A stretch of DNA of 64,000 bases from Liopterus haemorrhoidalis. Its lineage: Eukaryota > Arthropoda > Insecta > Coleoptera > Dytiscidae. Below, piece by piece: positions 1-10,211 of the stretch. The position numbers and the translations under genes are program-made. Position 1 is the first letter of the stretch, and each line of letters starts with the position of its first letter. The notes beneath the pieces are model-generated. The model saw nothing but the letters and a program-made list of their open reading frames with translations. It was not told the DNA's origin and ran no database searches. The stretch covers positions 14,919,646-14,983,645 of the forward strand of contig OZ020625.1 of the NCBI GenBank assembly GCA_963971575.1. Reading direction: 5' to 3'.

Positions 1-378
1 CATTTTTTATTATTATCATCGACTTAAGCCTGCTTCCCAATTGACCTAGGACGTAAAATTCTACGTCTACGTCAATTGGAAACCAGGATTAAGTCTAAAC
101 GAACACGTACAAATATAAAAATATTGATATTCCAAGTGAATGTTTCTACGTCTACGTCCATCTACGTCTGATTGGAAACCGTAGCATGCATTTTCCTATT
201 ATTTATATGTTCACGAAGACGTACATTTCTACGTTGCTATACACTAAAGTTGCTATACAACTAATAATTAACAACTTTGCTTTGATATCTTTTTTGATAT
301 GACTTATATATATAAATTTTTATAACTTTCATATTTTTGTACTATTTTTTTTTTTTTGTTTTGGACATATATTGTATA
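1..378. repeat. AT-rich DNA with a short CTACGTCTACGTC motif
   Basis: No gene is visible. The first 240 bases hold several copies of CTACGTCTACGTC or shorter versions (near 61, 147, 163 and 231), some followed by ATTGG. This is probably the edge of an unidentified repeat. Confidence 0.4.
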
Positions 379-711
379 AGTAGTTCACTTTTGTAAGAAC
401 AAATTAGATCTGGTTATTTTGGTGATTTTTATAGTGTATTACTGACTTTTATAAACTTGATTATATTGTAAAAAAGGCTTTACAGTTTTGGGTTATGTTT
501 GTATTATTTTAGGTTAGTATTATGTTTACAAAATATTTAAGATGTCACTATTCAAAATGAAATATGACAAATGATATTTTTTAAATGACATATTTATAAT
601 CGGACTTTTCAAATTATTTTTCTGTAATACCAACATGACATACAGTTTCAAAGGTGCAAACTATTGAAAACAAAATTTCCTCTTAGTTTGTTCTTACAAA
701 AGTGAACTGCT
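379..711. mobile_element. MITE family A, copy 1
   Basis: The ends are inverted: AGTAGTTCACTTTTGTAAGAA on the left and its near-complement on the right, each flanked by TA. A second copy of the same family lies at 46507-46800, sharing both ends and internal sequence. There is no coding capacity. TA duplication suggests mobilisation by a Tc1/mariner-type transposase. Confidence 0.75.
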
Positions 712-1149
712 TATAGGTACGTTTTCATGATTATGGTAAATTATAAATACATATCCTGAAATTGTCAACGTAATTTAGCACGTTGTTGTCTTTTTCAATA
801 ATAGTTTGTTATAAGATATTTTGTTTAAGTACTTTGTAATCGCAATAGGCAAATGATCATAAGAAAGACTTTATCTGGCGGAATTATATTGAAATAGCCA
901 AATAGACAATTTTGTTATTGTTCTGACACACGTGTTACATTTATTTGGATTTTTATATTTTGTATTTGTTTGGCATAAGTGTGATATTTATTAAGAACAC
1001 ATAAATCAAGACAAAAATATTAATAAATCCTTTCTAAATGTCAGATTACAACGTATTGTCCATATGTCAAAAAATCGTTATTGTTGATTTAGTTAGTTTC
1101 GATTTTGCCACATTGGCGCTGCAATCTTAAAAGGGGTTATCTATATTAA
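712..1149. other. AT-rich stretch without a gene
   Basis: No splice-bounded open frame, RNA gene or clear repeat end was seen. It lies upstream of the visible kleisin exons and is probably intronic. Confidence 0.4.
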
Positions 1150-1480
1150 CTGTCTCATTTTGTAATACGAAACTAAGAGGGAAATTTCATTTTTTATGTT
1201 GTATATTTTAAATATCATCTTAGGGTGGTAATTCTGAAGTGGCACCTTTCAAAATATTTGACATGTCTATCATAATTTTGACATGTCAATCGCAATTTTG
1301 ACATGTCAATTTGTTATCTGACATATATAGTTTTTGAGTGAATATAACCTCGATGTAATAAAACTTAACCAAATATTTATAAGCCAGATTTACAAGTTCA
1401 CATGTTTCCATAAAAGTCTATTTACACCACAACAGTCACCAAAGTAACCAGATCAAGTTTCTATATACAAAATGAGACAG
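1150..1480. mobile_element. MITE family C, copy 1
   Basis: The ends CTGTCTCATTTTG and CAAAATGAGACAG are inverted repeats. A related, longer copy is at 2490-2964. Shared internal blocks include one rich in TTGACATGTCAAT. The flanks read ATTAA and ATTAT, so the target duplication is about 4-5 bp or slightly degraded. No coding capacity. Confidence 0.7.
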
Positions 1481-1521
1481 ATTATACTATGTACATATAT
1501 TTAATATTTATTTATTGTTAG

Positions 1522-4500
1522 GATTGATATCGAACCGATTGAGAGGGAGATTTGTGGTCCAATGCTCTTGGTGGAGGGACAGCAGCTCGAGCAGGCGGAC
1601 ATAGCGATGCCCCTGCCGGACGAGCAGGCTCAGGCGGTCCCCCCCACCAGGGAGTCGCCAACGAGCGGCCGCCCAACTCGCTCCAGTTACTCGCGGCCGG
1701 CCGAGCCTCGCATTCACACCTCGACACCGCTCCCAGACCCAGTCCCAGCCGCCATAGCCACCGAATCACAGAGGTAACTCATTTGGTTTCATACGGTTAC
1801 ATTATTAACATATGAGGAACAATGACTTGTTTACAGAATCAAGAGTACGCTCGATAAATTAAGACGGTTGTTCGAGGAGAACGATGGAGCAGCGATAACT
1901 ATCGAGGAGCTGTGCGTTCCCCTCAACAGAGCTACACTCGCCGTCACCTTCAGTCACTTGCTCAGTAAGTACCTACCTACCTGCCTATACTAAATAATAC
2001 CTAGCTACTGTATACAGGCTGTTTGTTTCAAACGCCGCACCTCCAATAACTCACACAAAAAATTCTTCACAAGAAAAGTTAAACTATGGTCTATTTCAAA
2101 TAAAAAAAAAAAAAAAAAAATAGATAGCGCTGCGAACCGAGTACGATTTACACTGGATAAATACAGTATAGCGGAAAATTTAAAATAACTGACAACTAGG
2201 GCATTGTCGTAGTAACTGGGTTAGCAACTGATTTTTTTTAATTTAAAAAAGGTTAATAAGATATTGAAATAAACAAGGCAGATAATACACTTACGTTATT
2301 TATACGACATAAATTCAGTCATAAAGACAGTTTAATGAAAAATATGAAAGAGTTAAAAAAATATTAATTTTAAAAATTATGTACCATATATAAAAAGAGA
2401 GATTTGGCTAAAAGAGTTTAAATAAAGCAATAAAACAAACAATATATCTTCAGAGCTAAAGTGTCTTATTTAAATAATTATTGTATTATCTGTCTCATTT
2501 TGTAATACGAAACTAACAGGGAAACTTCATTTTTTATGTTGTATATTTAAAATATCATCTTAGGGTGGTAATTCTGAAGTAACACCTTTCAAAATATTTG
2601 ACAATTCATAATTGACATTAAATTACGTATATGTCAACTTACTAACACAAATTGTATAAAACACAAATTGACAAGTATTTGAAATATATTTTATACAACC
2701 AGAACAGAAAATATGAATAAGCGAAATAAGATGAAATAAATATTTGTATATAATTCGAAATATTTGACATGTCAATCACAAATTTGACATGTCAATTTGG
2801 TATCTGACATGTAGTTTTTGAGTGAATATAACCTCAGTATAATGAAACTTCATCAAAAATGTAAAAGCCAGATTTACAAGTTTACATGGTTTCAAAAAAG
2901 TCTATTTACACCACAACAGTCACCAAAGTAACCAGATCTAGTTTCGTATTACAAATTGAGACAGATTATAAATAAAAATTAAAAATACAGTCTGTTCCAA
3001 GCGGTTAAGCGGAACTAGATTTTGCAATTTAGTTACTTTCATCGTTTAAATCGTGCTTTTCGGCCGTTTTGTTTAAGCTTTGTAAATCATACTTACAATT
3101 AACATTTTTTGGTTAAGGTTAATATCATTTTAAAATGTCATTTTCTTTATATTTTGATTTTTTGTGTCATTCTTAATAACGGGTGTTTTTTTTAGAGGTA
3201 TAGAACTTTAAATTGCAATAAAACAACGATGGATTATTCGATTGACATGAATTTTTTTTTATTGGAAAGATAATCTTGTGGCATTACATTAAATCATACC
3301 AACAAGACGGCGCAACATGTCACACAGCTCGTGCCACAATCGATTTATTGAAAGACACGTTTGGTGACCGCCTAATTTCACGTTTTGGACCTGTGAATTG
3401 GCCTCCAAGATCTTGTGATTTAACACCGCTGGACTACTTTCTGTGGGGCTATGTAAAGTCATTGGTCTATGCGGATAAGCCACAAACGCTTGACCATTTG
3501 GAAGACAACATTCGCCGTGTTATTGCCGATATACGGCCACAAATGTTGGAAAAAGTCATCGAAAATTGGACGTCCAGATTGGACTACATCCGAGCCAGCC
3601 GTGGCGGTCATATGCCAGAAATCATATTTAAAATGTAATGCCACAAGATTATCTTTCGAATAAAAAAAAATTCATGTCAATCGAATAATCCATCGTTGTT
3701 TTATTTCAATTTAAAGTTCTATACCTCTAAAAAAAACACCCATTACAAATTTCCCATTTATTTATTTTTTTGTCATTAAAATACGTAAAAAAAATATTTA
3801 ATTTTGACATATTTCATTCGTTTCCATGGTTTCATTGTTGAAATTTTAAATTTTGACTTCCCAACGTAAAAAATGAAATAACCCGAGCAAGGTCCCTTCT
3901 CGTGGCAACCTAAAAGAACTAAATTCCCATTTAGTTCCGCTTAACCGTTTGGAACAGACTGTATATGTATATATGAAGGTCTAAAAATTATATCAATAAC
4001 TTCTTCTTTGGGCACAATCAGCTGGGCTGTCTTTTGGCCTCATATTAGTCCTCTATCTTGATCTGTTAATTGTCAAGTGTTAAAAATATTTATATGTCAG
4101 ATAACCTTAAAAATATATAATTGCGTAAAAACAAATTACATGCAGAATTTTCTCCATAAAATCTACGCCAAGAATATAAATAAAAGTCTAAATATGTAAA
4201 TAATAACAAAATATATGAAAAAAATTAAATAATATAAATAATATATATTTCCAATGTACGACACTGAACATCTGTCAACTTGGAATAATAACAATATTTT
4301 AACAGTGTAATAGGGATGACGATCTAAACCAATCAGAAGCAAGGACAAACAGCTCCTATCTTCTTACACACATTTTTCTACTTTGAAATAGACCATAGAA
4401 TAAGAATTCTGTATCATTTCCGGTTTCAGCGGAAATTGTTTCAAATTTTAATCTAGCATAGGGAATCGGTACTTAATTTTTTTTTCTTGGAAGTAAATTA

Positions 4501-4729
4501 AATTAGCTTAAAAGGATATCAAAATATCATACTTTAATTTTAACCATTTATTTACAAAATAATAAATAACTTGTAGTTGGGGTTTTTTCAAGAGTCACTC
4601 TGATTATTCGAAATACTTATGTGTAAAAATAATTATATTTTAGATCTCCAGAGCAAAGGCTATGTTGTGATGGAGTCCAAACCAGACACTCTAGAATTGG
4701 AAAAAATATATCCAGGAGCTCGACTTTAA
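1522..4729 (+). CDS. Kleisin (Rad21/Rec8-like cohesin subunit), last three exons
   Basis: The exons are 1522-1773, 1837-1964 and 4644-4729, all with AG/GT borders and one continuous frame ending in TAA. The 5' exons are not visible, so the protein is partial. The first exon encodes a Pro/Ser/Glu-rich linker. The second and third encode a winged-helix-like tail with ITIEELC, then LNRATLAVTFSHLL, and end YPGARL. This matches the C-terminal kleisin domain, where Rad21 has a LELC helix, an NRKQAAAKFYSFL helix and a terminal PGPRF-like motif. That domain binds the Smc1 head ATPase and closes the cohesin ring. The tail is more diverged than typical Rad21, so a meiotic Rec8-like member is possible; I cannot decide which. 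GC-rich exons stand out from the AT-rich intron, and the 2.7 kb last intron holds two MITEs and a mariner. Confidence 0.72.
2490..2964. mobile_element. MITE family C, copy 2
   Basis: Same ends as copy 1 at 1150 (CTGTCTCATTTTG / CAAATTGAGACAG). It is flanked on both sides by ATTAT. It is longer than copy 1 because of extra AT-rich internal sequence near 2610-2750. It sits in the last kleisin intron. Confidence 0.7.
3179..3743 (+). mobile_element. Internally deleted mariner, nested in MITE B
   Basis: The terminal inverted repeats are about 70 bp. They begin ACGGGTGTTTTTTTTAGAGG on the left; the right-hand complement begins ATGGGTGTTTTTTTTAGAGG. TA flanks both sides. At 565 bp it is less than half of a normal ~1.3 kb mariner; the 5' half of the transposase is gone. 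Confidence 0.88.
3276..3638 (+). pseudogene. Mariner transposase, C-terminal fragment (DD41D type)
   Basis: The open frame carries QQDGATCH with the second catalytic Asp and SCDLTPLDYFLWG with the third. I count 41 residues between these two Asp residues, which fits the DD41D (rosa-like) mariner group rather than classical DD34D. The first Asp and the whole N-terminal DNA-binding region are missing, so the product cannot be active. The reading frame continues almost to the right terminal repeat. Confidence 0.85.
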
Positions 4730-4841
4730 CTTTACTTGGAAACTTAAACTCTTTTTATGATTGATTTATTTTTAAATTATTATTTATTTAACATAACTGT
4801 ATTTAGTATTGTTTAATATTTTATTATTAGTTATAAACTTG

Positions 4842-4847
4842 AATAAA
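4842..4847 (+). promoter_or_regulatory. Candidate polyadenylation signal of the kleisin gene
   Basis: AATAAA lies about 115 bases after the kleisin stop codon, in an AT-rich 3' region. Confidence 0.45.
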
Positions 4848-5064
4848 CTTTAAAATATGTTAAAATGTCTAAATATTAGAAAAAAATTTATATGTAACAC
4901 TGTTTTTAAAAATAAAATTAACTTATGAATCTTATAATTTGTTAAAATATTTTTATTTCATGAACATCATATAGCAGCCGAATTTGTTCACAGCTGAACA
5001 TAGAACATCATTTAGGAAAAGCTTAAATTTAACTAAATTGACTTAAACCGAGAACCATTATTGT

Positions 5065-5310
5065 AAGTTTTTTTTTTTTTTTTTTTGATTTCTACCGAAT
5101 AAATATAATGTTGTCAGTTGAGTATAGTTTTTATTGTAGTTACGGTTGACTAGTTTCGCTCAATTTGAGCATTATTAAAGCTGATTGTTGAAAAAAATAA
5201 TGAAAAATAGTTTTGATAATGCTCGAATTGAGTGAAATAAAAACTATACTCAACTGACAACATTATATTATTTCGGTGGAAATCCAAAAAATACCTACAA
5301 CTCTTACTAT
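5065..5310. mobile_element. Hairpin-type MITE
   Basis: Two arms of about 50-60 bases are complementary: one contains ATGTTGTCAGTTGAGTATAG (near 5108) and the other its complement (near 5248). Similarity extends outward through GATTTC-ACCGAA. The exact ends and target duplication are unclear. Confidence 0.6.
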
Positions 5311-6048
5311 AGGGAAATCGGCGAAACAGTGCAGTTGCGTCACTTGAAACGTTACACAAAAAATGTGACGTCAGGTTTAGTACGTTTGTACCCTATATAT
5401 AATATTTGTACCCTGTCACTTGGATCGAAATGAAATGCAAATATCCTATAATATAATACGCCTGTTTGTATGTTCGTATGTTCGACCGGTCGTTTCTTCA
5501 TTCCCCGATAGAGGCGCGCATATGTTAATTATTTATGTCAAAATTGTTTAAAATATATTGTTGATGAAATAATAGTGAATTTTCTACGAACACTTTTTAT
5601 AATTATTATAAGATGCAATAATAGTAAATATTCTACGAACACTTTTTATAATAATTGATAGAATTGTAAGAAATTATTGTTTATGTATTGGACAGTAGTG
5701 TGCTGTGAATTTTTGTTTTGAGTGTTGACAATAAATTAGTAAAAATGACAGTTGTTTTTTTCATTAAAAAATCACTTCACAATTATTAATTTAGTTGTGA
5801 AATACACGGATCGGTTTTTTTACGAAACAAAACACAGAAAACGTTATCCTTCCGTGATATTCGACATTTTTGATTAAAATTATTATTAGCAGAAAAATAA
5901 TTATTTTAAAAAATATTTGGTTTTGATGAAAGTAAGTAAGAAAAATGGGACTTTTTTTCTTTATTATTATTTTTTCAATGCTTTATTATTTTTTATTTCA
6001 AATGTGAACGCAATATATTAAAGCGGGGAAACAATTAAATTTTACTGT

Positions 6049-6320
6049 GCAATAGTTTCTCACGATTTATTTCAAACTGATTTGAGATATAGTGTAAGTA
6101 CGCTTTTTTCCGTGTGCCCTTTTTGCCGTGTGTGTATTTTTACATGTGTGCTTTTTTCCGTGTGCAATACTTTCTCACGATTTATTTCAAACTGATTTGA
6201 GATATAGTGTAAGTTCGTTTTTTTCCGTGTGCCCTTTTTGGCATGTGTGTATTTTTTCATGTGTGCTTTTTTCCGTGTGCTTATTAATCCGTGTGCGTTT
6301 TTTCCGTGTGCGTATTTTTA
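6049..6320. repeat. ~115 bp tandem duplication with TTTTTTCCGTGTGC subrepeats
   Basis: A block starting GCAATAGTTTCTCACG (6049) is repeated at about 6163 with few differences. The 3' part is made of short TTTTTCCGTGTGC-like units that continue to about 6320. It lies inside the Helitron. Confidence 0.7.
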
Positions 6321-6503
6321 TATTATATAAGAAAATGGAAAATTAATTTTAATAAATATATTTTAAATTTAACGTCTCAAATCATTTTTAGTTTTAACAT
6401 TATAAATATAATGCACTGAGTGAAAATGCATCGTTTTCCCATATTAAAAAGTTAATGAATTAATAATTCGGAATAATGCTCATTATTTGTCCAGTTTTTA
6501 ATA

Positions 6504-6595
6504 ATGGGCGAAGAGTTGATTCAATTTGAATTGGATGAAGTTAGGCGTATGGCTAGAGAAAGAAGTCTGAGGTGTCGAGCAAGTTCCACATTAAG
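6504..6595 (+). other. Exon-like open frame near the Helitron 3' end
   Basis: An ATG opens 30 codons starting MGEELIQFELDEVRRMARER and ends at a good splice donor (AAG/GTAATG). The rest is Arg-rich. No following exon was found in the window. It may be a captured host exon or a leftover of the Helitron's own protein; the family was not recognised. Confidence 0.3.
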
Positions 6596-6638
6596 GTAAT
6601 GATTTGTTTGCCAACACAGTTGGCAACGGGTGCACTAG

Positions 6639-7341
6639 TAAGAATAAGAACAGAATAGAAACAAATAAACTATTCTAATAGGCAACATAGTCCTACAAAG
6701 GACTGATGTGATCCAAAAATATGATCAAAGAAAAGAAAATAAAAATAAGTTGAATATAACCTAAAAACTATATAGTACACACAAAATCAAATAACATCTA
6801 TAAGAAAATATATAGCTAAACACAAAACTGCTAAATAAACAACAAACTAAATAAAAAAGGTTTTTAGAAATTACTATAAGTTAGATATTTGAACACAAGT
6901 CAGTATCAAAACAGAACAGACGTATTATTAAATGACAAATGTAAACATCGTTTTATTCAGGGATACCAATACACATGTCCCTATATTAAATAAACACTTT
7001 TAAAATTTCTAAATCTTCAAAATGACTATCGAACACAAACTAAATATGACTTCAAAAGGTATGTTTTAGTAAAATAAAAAAGTAAAGAGCAATATTAGTC
7101 TACAATTCGCATGCAAACAAAAAATCTATTTAGTTATTTTTTCGCCACTAAGTTTGTCATTGAAGTTATGACGCAAAATGACGAACTGCGCTGTTTCAGC
7201 GACTGAGCTTTATGTATATTTGTTTGCCGTTGATTGTTAGGTGACGTCATTGTCTTTATAAAAATAAAACGACTGTCTACTCTCCTCGTACATACAGACA
7301 GAAATAATTCAAAGTGTTTAAAAATGATTTATTTGTTGTAA
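6639..7341. other. Intergenic AT-rich stretch
   Basis: No gene found between the Helitron and the Nup43 3' end. Confidence 0.4.
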
Positions 7342-8026
7342 TTACATAACTGAAATATTATTAATAAGATAAACAGCTTCATTGTCCCCTCCACACAGGG
7401 CTCTATTCTTATCCAAATCCAAACAGTTGACAGGTTGATACAACCTGGGCATTAAAGTAAACACCTCCAGTTTCGTCTTAATACTTTCATTACTAAACCA
7501 TGGATTAACCGTTTCCGCCTCTAAATTCAACAGTTTAGAATGCCTGGATGGATTCAAGGTTTTCCAGTGCCAGATCTCGCCGCTGGAACAGCTGAACATG
7601 TGATCCGGGTAGCGGGCGTGGAACTGAATCTCCGTTACGGCCTCGGTGTGAGCGCTCAGCAGTGACTCGGGGTAGGTGTTGTTGCGGAGGTCCCAGACGG
7701 TCAACGAGCCCTCCTCGTCCCCGGCCAACACCATGTGGCGCTGGGTCGGGTGGTAGGTCAGACATGATGCAGCTATCTGATCCCCGTTCAGCATGAACGC
7801 GCTCGTACAAGAGTCGATGTTGTTTAGGAGATCCCAGATCTTCATTTGTCCACGAACGTTTCCAGTTAATATTTCGTTGTATTTTAAAAAGGAAACGCAT
7901 TGTAAAGAACAACTGTCTGCGTTTTCTGTAAAAGTATTACATTGTTATTTTAGAACAGTGTTTCTCAATCGGAGATCCGCGAACATATTTGACCGGTCTG
8001 GGAATATTTGACCAGTCTGCAATATA

Positions 8027-8760
8027 CAGGGTGTAACAGCGAAACCGACCACCGCTAATATTAGCTTTATTATTATAGTTACAAAAAATACTATGCAATG
8101 AAGTTGTAGGAGACTAAGGGGCACATCTGCTTAAAGAAAATATTTTTTAAACCAGTGGTTCTCAATTTACAGTACCAAGTTATATTTTTTCAAATGGGAT
8201 TCAATAGCGAATTTTTTTCTGAATTCAACCATGTATTACATTAATATCTTTATTTAATAAAAATATTTAAAAAATGCGATTGAAATTTAATTAATTTTTA
8301 ATATTAATATCTGATCAATAAAGAAAGCTACTTCTTCTGCTTAAAGTCTTATAGAATTATGTTTAAAAAATAATGGAAATCAAATGAAACATTATTTATA
8401 AGGAGTATTAATAATTATTAATTTTCAACTTTAATTTATCACTCTTGTTTTTCATCCATAGCTTACTGCACATTAATATTAAAAATTATTTAAATGTTAA
8501 TCGCAGTTTTTTCAATATATTTATTATGTAAGGGTATTACATGGTTGAATTCAGAAAAAAATACGCTATTGAATACGTATAAAAAATATGTATAATCCCA
8601 TTTGAAAAAATATAACTTTATATACTAACTTGAAAACCACTATTATTTACTTCTGTAAGCAGATGTCCCCCTTGGTCTCCTACAACTTTGTTCCATGGTA
8701 TTTTTTTGTTACTATAATAACAAAGCTAATATTGGTAGTTGGTTTTGCTGTTACACTCTG
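8027..8760. mobile_element. Long-arm foldback MITE (734 bp)
   Basis: The ends CAGGGTGTAACAGCGAAACC and GGTTTTGCTGTTACACTCTG are inverted and flanked by TA. The arms extend about 250 bp each and share blocks such as GAATTCAACCATGTA with its complement. It sits in a Nup43 intron. Confidence 0.78.
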
Positions 8761-8762
8761 TA

Positions 8763-9212
8763 TATATAAAAGACAACGTCTCTTTGTCTGTCCATATGTA
8801 GGCTTTTTAATCAAGAACTGCTGATACGACATCCATTTTTTTTTTATTATTTGGTCAGGTTTTAGGCTGTGTTTTATTAAAATCTGTGCAGTACTTTGAT
8901 TTTTTATTAAGACTATAAAACATTGGTATTACACTTGTTTTACTTGGGATTTACTTGTTTAATCAATTTTGATATTGGATTTAGACTAGTGCTGTTCGAA
9001 ATCACTATTGCCGGAAATAAATTCAGTTCTAAAAAAAGACCCGGTTCGAGGTTTACCTAGTCTCAAATATCTGACCCCAACACCAGGTATCCAGAATCCA
9101 TTTTAATCAATTTCAGTTCCCAGTACCATACCGAGATGATGGAAAAAAAGGCATACAAAGAAGGATAAATTTATTTGTAATAATTTCTATAGATAATAAA
9201 AAATATATTTAC
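8763..9212. other. Nup43 intron remainder
   Basis: AT-rich. No exon or structured repeat recognised apart from the exon at 9213. Confidence 0.35.
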
Positions 9213-10211
9213 CAATAGTACGTATTAGTGTTTCTCGTTTGGCTGTTAAAAAAATGAATTGTCCCATCTTCACCGATTGTAACAATATCTTCTTCATATT
9301 GTGATAGGCCAGTGCACGGGCTTTATTCACCGCTTGGAAATTTGTGTATACCACTCCACGGCACCTTCACTTTGATTTCATACGTATCATTTTCATGATC
9401 AATGATCTGAATTCAAAATAACGAACCAGCCGATGTGGATACCACTAAATAATCTTGATTTATAAACTAAAAAAGATAAATAACTGAATGGTTATGATAG
9501 TTTCATTTGATGTTGGTACGTACCGTGTGATCATAATTTCTTGTCAGTTACATAACAATAAACAATGAGCTTAAAAATATCAAAACTGTATTCTATCTCT
9601 TATCTAAAAATTCCAATTTAACAAAGAACCAACCAGTAACGATATTGTATTGATAACTTCATGTTGTTAGTTAACTCAATGGCGTGTAGAGAAAAAGTAT
9701 TGGTTTTTGTTAAGATATATTATTATTTTTTTCGTTGTTATTGTTGTTGTTGATATTATTGATATTAAGATTGTAATTGGAAGACGATTGTTGATCTTTA
9801 CTAGCTCTTAGTTAGCTCTTAGGGGTAAGTGAAATATTGAACATACATAACCCAATATAAAAATCGAATCTATGTCTATGTGTGCATGTCCTTGGAAATA
9901 AATTTGATAACAAAATGTTTCTGTCAACTATTGCATAACTGACAAGAAATTATGACCGCTCTGTACCTTTAATTCAGTAATATCACCATCTAATACATAA
10001 GACGGTTGAACGTTACTCTACGGTCCGCTCGAACTTCATTAAATTCTATCACCTCTCCTACTACTATCGTAAGTGTCATACCCTTTTCACACTAGATCTT
10101 TAAGATCGGATGTTAAAGTGAATGTATCTTTAAACGCTAATGTGAAACCGTATGGCCTCGTCTAAATACAAGCGATGTTTAAGACAGAGATCTGCGTCTT
10201 AAACTTCGTCC

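Larger units (their letters stand above)
2988..3961. mobile_element. MITE family B, copy 1, split by a mariner
   Basis: The ends CAGTCTGTTCCAAGCGG and CCGTTTGGAACAGACTG are inverted repeats flanked by TA. The uninterrupted second copy (46803-47209) is 407 bp. Here the element is split at 3178 by a 565 bp mariner. Removing the mariner and one TA restores the sequence of the second copy across the junction. Confidence 0.85.
5444..6638 (+). mobile_element. Non-autonomous Helitron
   Basis: The left end reads TCCTATAATATAATACG and is preceded by A. The right end has a hairpin GCCAAC-ACA-GTTGGC, then a 13-base spacer, then CTAG, followed by T. This is the canonical Helitron layout (5' TC, 3' hairpin plus CTRR, insertion between A and T, no target duplication). 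No Rep/helicase gene is present in its 1,195 bp. It lies between the kleisin and Nup43 genes and carries an internal minisatellite and one exon-like open frame. Confidence 0.72.
7342..10066 (-). pseudogene. Nup43: Nup43 nucleoporin (WD40), decayed copy, 3' exons
   Basis: Nup43 is a WD40-propeller subunit of the Nup107-160 scaffold of the nuclear pore. Three exons can be read. The last (7925-7342) is fully open and ends in TAA; it contains FLKYNEILTGNVRGQMKIWD, VLAGDEEGSLTVWDLR and the tail LCGGDNEAVYL, all characteristic of Nup43. The middle exon (9466-9213) contains YLVVSTSAGSLF, SPCTG and DIVTIGEDGTI, again Nup43, but TGA follows SLF, TAA precedes SPCTG, and one extra T in a run of seven shifts the frame before AKRETLIRTI. 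A third piece ends DGDITELK at a donor at 9967 and joins the middle exon in phase; upstream of it the frame is also broken. The N-terminus was not found. Transposons occupy two intervals here (8027-8760, 10081-13126). It may be a recent pseudogene or an error-bearing assembly of a live gene. Confidence 0.8.
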
